Origin: Abyssibacter sp036156195
Lineage (GTDB): Bacteria > Pseudomonadota > Gammaproteobacteria > Nevskiales > OUC007
Assembly (NCBI GenBank): GCA_036156195.1
Contig: JAYZUZ010000012.1
Span: forward strand, 124,001 to 188,000
Reading direction: 5' to 3'
DNA length: 64,000 bases
Positions 60,787 through 64,000 of this stretch are shown one piece after another. Positions within the stretch are counted from its first letter, which is position 1. Each line of letters opens with the position of its first letter. The notes beneath the pieces were generated by a model. That model did not search any database and was not told the origin of the DNA. It saw only the letters and a program-made list of their open reading frames with translations. Position numbers and translations under genes: made by a program.

Positions 60787-61269
60787 CTATCCGAACAGTG
60801 AGCGGTGTGCGAGACGGAAGCGATAGCTGTCGACCTCGCCTTCCTCGATTTCGATCTGGCGCAGCACGAGATCGTCGCCCGCACCAAAGGCCTCGAACCA
60901 GCGGCTGTAAATGCCTTCCAGCAAGGCGCCAGACCACGAGATGCCGGCTGCACCAAAGGCCGCGCGAAACGGTGCGCAGTCGTGAACAATCTCCAGACTG
61001 GTCTGCACATCCTTGAAACGAACCAGCCCCCAATGCCAATCGGACCAGATGGCATTAGCCGCCTGCTCCATCTCTTCGAGCGTATTGGCCTCAGCCGGTT
61101 GAACCGACTCACCCATGCGCCGACCCAGCACGTACATGAACGACTGAATTTCGTCGTCCGACATCTGCTCGGCCAGTTCTTGTGCCAGCGCACCGAGGAA
61201 GGTTCGCCACTGCCGCCCGCATTGCTGTTCGGAAAAATAGGCCAGATGGCTGCCGAAGCTGTTCGACAT
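60787..61269 (-). CDS. bcsD: Cellulose synthase subunit BcsD
   Basis: A 160-residue cytoplasmic protein of the BcsD/AcsD family, whose ring-shaped multimer helps order glucan chains into crystalline microfibrils. Visible family features are CGRQWRTFLGALAQELAEQM near the N-terminus and the C-terminal SWSGALLEGIYSRWFEAFG. GAGGA lies seven bases before the ATG. It is the first gene of the operon and marks it as a type I (bcsD-containing) cellulose system. Confidence 0.9.
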   Translation of the reverse strand: MSNSFGSHLAYFSEQQCGRQWRTFLGALAQELAEQMSDDEIQSFMYVLGRRMGESVQPAEANTLEEMEQAANAIWSDWHWGLVRFKDVQTSLEIVHDCAPFRAAFGAAGISWSGALLEGIYSRWFEAFGAGDDLVLRQIEIEEGEVDSYRFRLAHRSLFG

Positions 61270-61308
61270 GCAGATTCCTCGTACACGAGATCAATGATTT
61301 ACGCTGCT

Positions 61309-61336
61309 TTTATAACACAGACCACCCGTGAATAAA
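61309..61336 (-). promoter_or_regulatory. Candidate promoter of the bcs operon
   Basis: On the minus strand TTTATT (61336-61331) and TATAAA (61314-61309) are 16 bases apart, about 40 bases before bcsD, in the AT-rich gap between bcsD and sthA. The match is moderate. Confidence 0.35.
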
Positions 61337-61367
61337 TCGTGAACCCGAGAATAAAAAGTCCTTGCAG

Positions 61368-61376
61368 TGCTATGAT
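61368..61376 (+). promoter_or_regulatory. Extended -10 promoter of sthA
   Basis: TGCTATGAT matches the extended -10 pattern TGnTATAAT, 33 bases before the sthA TTG start. No good -35 is seen, as expected for this promoter class. Confidence 0.5.
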
Positions 61377-61409
61377 TTAGCGCAGGTTTAAAGCTCAGGG
61401 CACCCCATC

Positions 61410-62810
<1,401 letters not shown>

Positions 62811-62822
62811 CATCTGAAACAA

Positions 62823-62848
62823 GAAAGCCCCGGCGAACCGGGGCTTTC
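62823..62848. terminator. Hairpin between convergent sthA and ompA-family genes
   Basis: GAAAGCCCCGG, loop CGAA, CCGGGGCTTTC: an eleven-pair perfect stem with a stable tetraloop. T-runs are short, so it may work as a bidirectional terminator using the TTT/AAA in the stem base. Confidence 0.75.
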
Positions 62849-62869
62849 GTTCAAAGCACGCGTGGCTCG

Positions 62870-64000
62870 CTACTCTGCAATCGTGCGCAACTCAACGCGG
62901 CGGTTCAGTTCGCGTCCTTCCTCGGTGTCGTTCGTGGCAACCGGTTCGAACTCACCATAACCACGGGCCGTCAGCCGAGAGGCTTCAACGCCCTGGGAGA
63001 CCAAGTAGTCGACCACGGACTGGGCACGCGACTGCGACAACTGGGTGTTGTACTCAGCAGCACCCCGCGAATCCGTATGGCCGGCCACCTCAACCAGAGT
63101 CGCCCGCTGATTCTTCAGCTTCTCGGCCTGGCGCTTGAGGACGATCTTGGCATTGGGCGTCAGAATTGCGGAGTCGGTTTCAAAAGTCACACCACGCAGC
63201 ACAACCACCTCCTGCTGCTCGCAACCCTTGTCGTCCACCTTGACGCCCGGCGCGCTGTCCGGGCAGCGATCAAAGGTATCGGTGACACCGTCCCCGTCTG
63301 AATCCTTCTTCTGGGCCAAGGGACAGCCACTGGCGTTGACGACCGTGCCCAACGGAGTTGCCGGACACACGTCCTTTTGGTCGATAACGCCATCCTGGTC
63401 GGTATCAACCACACAGTCAGTCCGACCCGTTTGCGGGTCGATCACGGTCAGTTCGCAATCCTGCTTCGCGGGTGCGGCAGGGGTTTGGCCGAAATGCCAG
63501 GACAGGGGAATCTGCACCCCGATGTTGAAGCGCAGATCGTTGAGCAGGTTTTCATCGGCATAGTGCTCGTTGTTGAACTGCGCCATGTACCGCGCCTCAG
63601 CCCGCAACGCGATATTCCGCACCAGGGGCACGAGCACACCACCACCGGCATTCAACGCGGGGTGAATATCGTTGTTCGCGAGGATGTCATCTTCGGCCAG
63701 CCCAATTCCTGCCAGCACGAAGGGCTTGACCGGCAACGCACCCACATAGGCGCTCAGGTCGTAAACATAGTCAACAAACACACCGAACTGGTAGTCGTCC
63801 TCGCCGTCCAGATCGCGCTCCAGCGCGTTGCTGTAGAGACTGACTTCCAGTGCACTGGCAGTGTTGGACAGCGGAAAGCCGAGCCGCAGACGGGCACCCA
63901 CACCATCGTCGTTGGCACGGGTTGAGTCCACAGACACGAACTCGCCGGCAACGCCGACGTAGGGGATACGAGCGTCGTCAGGTGTCACGGCGGCCGCTGG
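62870..64000 (-). CDS. OmpA family outer-membrane protein (N-terminus beyond window edge)
   Basis: At least 376 residues remain in frame to the right edge, where the last codons read PAAAV, probably the end of a signal peptide. An N-terminal eight-strand-type barrel runs to about residue 170. It is followed by calcium-binding thrombospondin type 3-like repeats (DTDQDGVIDQKDVCP, DSDGDGVTDTFDRCP) and a C-terminal OmpA peptidoglycan-binding domain. That domain has VEVAGHTDSRGAAEYNTQLS and LTARGYGEFEPVATN; its Asp and Arg contact diaminopimelate in the family. It ties the outer membrane to the wall. Confidence 0.9.
   Translation of the reverse strand, partial: PAAAVTPDDARIPYVGVAGEFVSVDSTRANDDGVGARLRLGFPLSNTASALEVSLYSNALERDLDGEDDYQFGVFVDYVYDLSAYVGALPVKPFVLAGIGLAEDDILANNDIHPALNAGGGVLVPLVRNIALRAEARYMAQFNNEHYADENLLNDLRFNIGVQIPLSWHFGQTPAAPAKQDCELTVIDPQTGRTDCVVDTDQDGVIDQKDVCPATPLGTVVNASGCPLAQKKDSDGDGVTDTFDRCPDSAPGVKVDDKGCEQQEVVVLRGVTFETDSAILTPNAKIVLKRQAEKLKNQRATLVEVAGHTDSRGAAEYNTQLSQSRAQSVVDYLVSQGVEASRLTARGYGEFEPVATNDTEEGRELNRRVELRTIAE

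Overview
The window is a gene-dense, GC-rich (about 60 percent by eye) stretch of a gammaproteobacterial chromosome. Several gene orders point to this class: greA-yhbY-rlmE-ftsH-folP-glmM-tpiA-secG-tRNA-Leu, fabD-fabG-acpP-fabF-pabB-pabC-mltG-tmk-holB-pilZ, nudJ-mnmA, and a type II secretion (T2SS) gspGHIJKLMN run. A Na+-coupled betaine-type carrier and a glucosylglycerate locus suggest a marine or salt-tolerant organism. The genus cannot be fixed from the sequence. No phage, insertion sequence, CRISPR array or rRNA was seen.

Region 1 (1-6275, minus strand) is an osmolyte locus: porin, BCCT carrier, glycerate kinase, HAD phosphatase, glycosyl-phosphoglycerate synthase, and the start of a GH13 phosphorylase that runs off the left edge. 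It holds both the making and the breakdown arms of glucosylglycerate metabolism. Region 2 (6462-18226) is mixed. It has an M4 metalloprotease and a large beta-propeller protein, both secreted and both ending in a GlyGly-CTERM-like tail. It also has ycgL, a bile-acid-symporter-family carrier, a diguanylate cyclase whose 5' end looks frameshifted, a ferritin-like predicted hydrolase and selO. Region 3 (18355-25381) is the conserved housekeeping block ending in tRNA-Leu(GAG) and a terminator.

Region 4 (25435-28404) has an H-NS-like protein, a second diguanylate cyclase and a double cNMP-domain/rhodanese fusion. Region 5 (28444-37664, minus) is the fatty-acid, folate and replication operon. It is headed by a rhombosortase where plsX-fabH would usually sit. 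Region 6 (37692-43153, plus) is the divergent T2SS operon, followed by nudJ, mnmA and acnA. The rhombosortase, the T2SS and the two GlyGly-CTERM proteins form one logical export route, although they lie about 25 kb apart.

Region 7 (47607-61269) has an orphan ParA, then a cellulose operon on the minus strand in the order bcsD-bcsP-bcsQ-bcsAB-bcsZ-bcsC-TPR protein. Its synthase and BcsB subunits are fused in one 1494-residue reading frame. Two GGDEF enzymes, a PilZ protein and the PilZ domain of BcsA give a strong c-di-GMP theme. The window closes with sthA and an OmpA-family protein cut by the right edge. Adjacent genes often overlap by four bases (ATGA or GTGA), and GTG/TTG starts are common.
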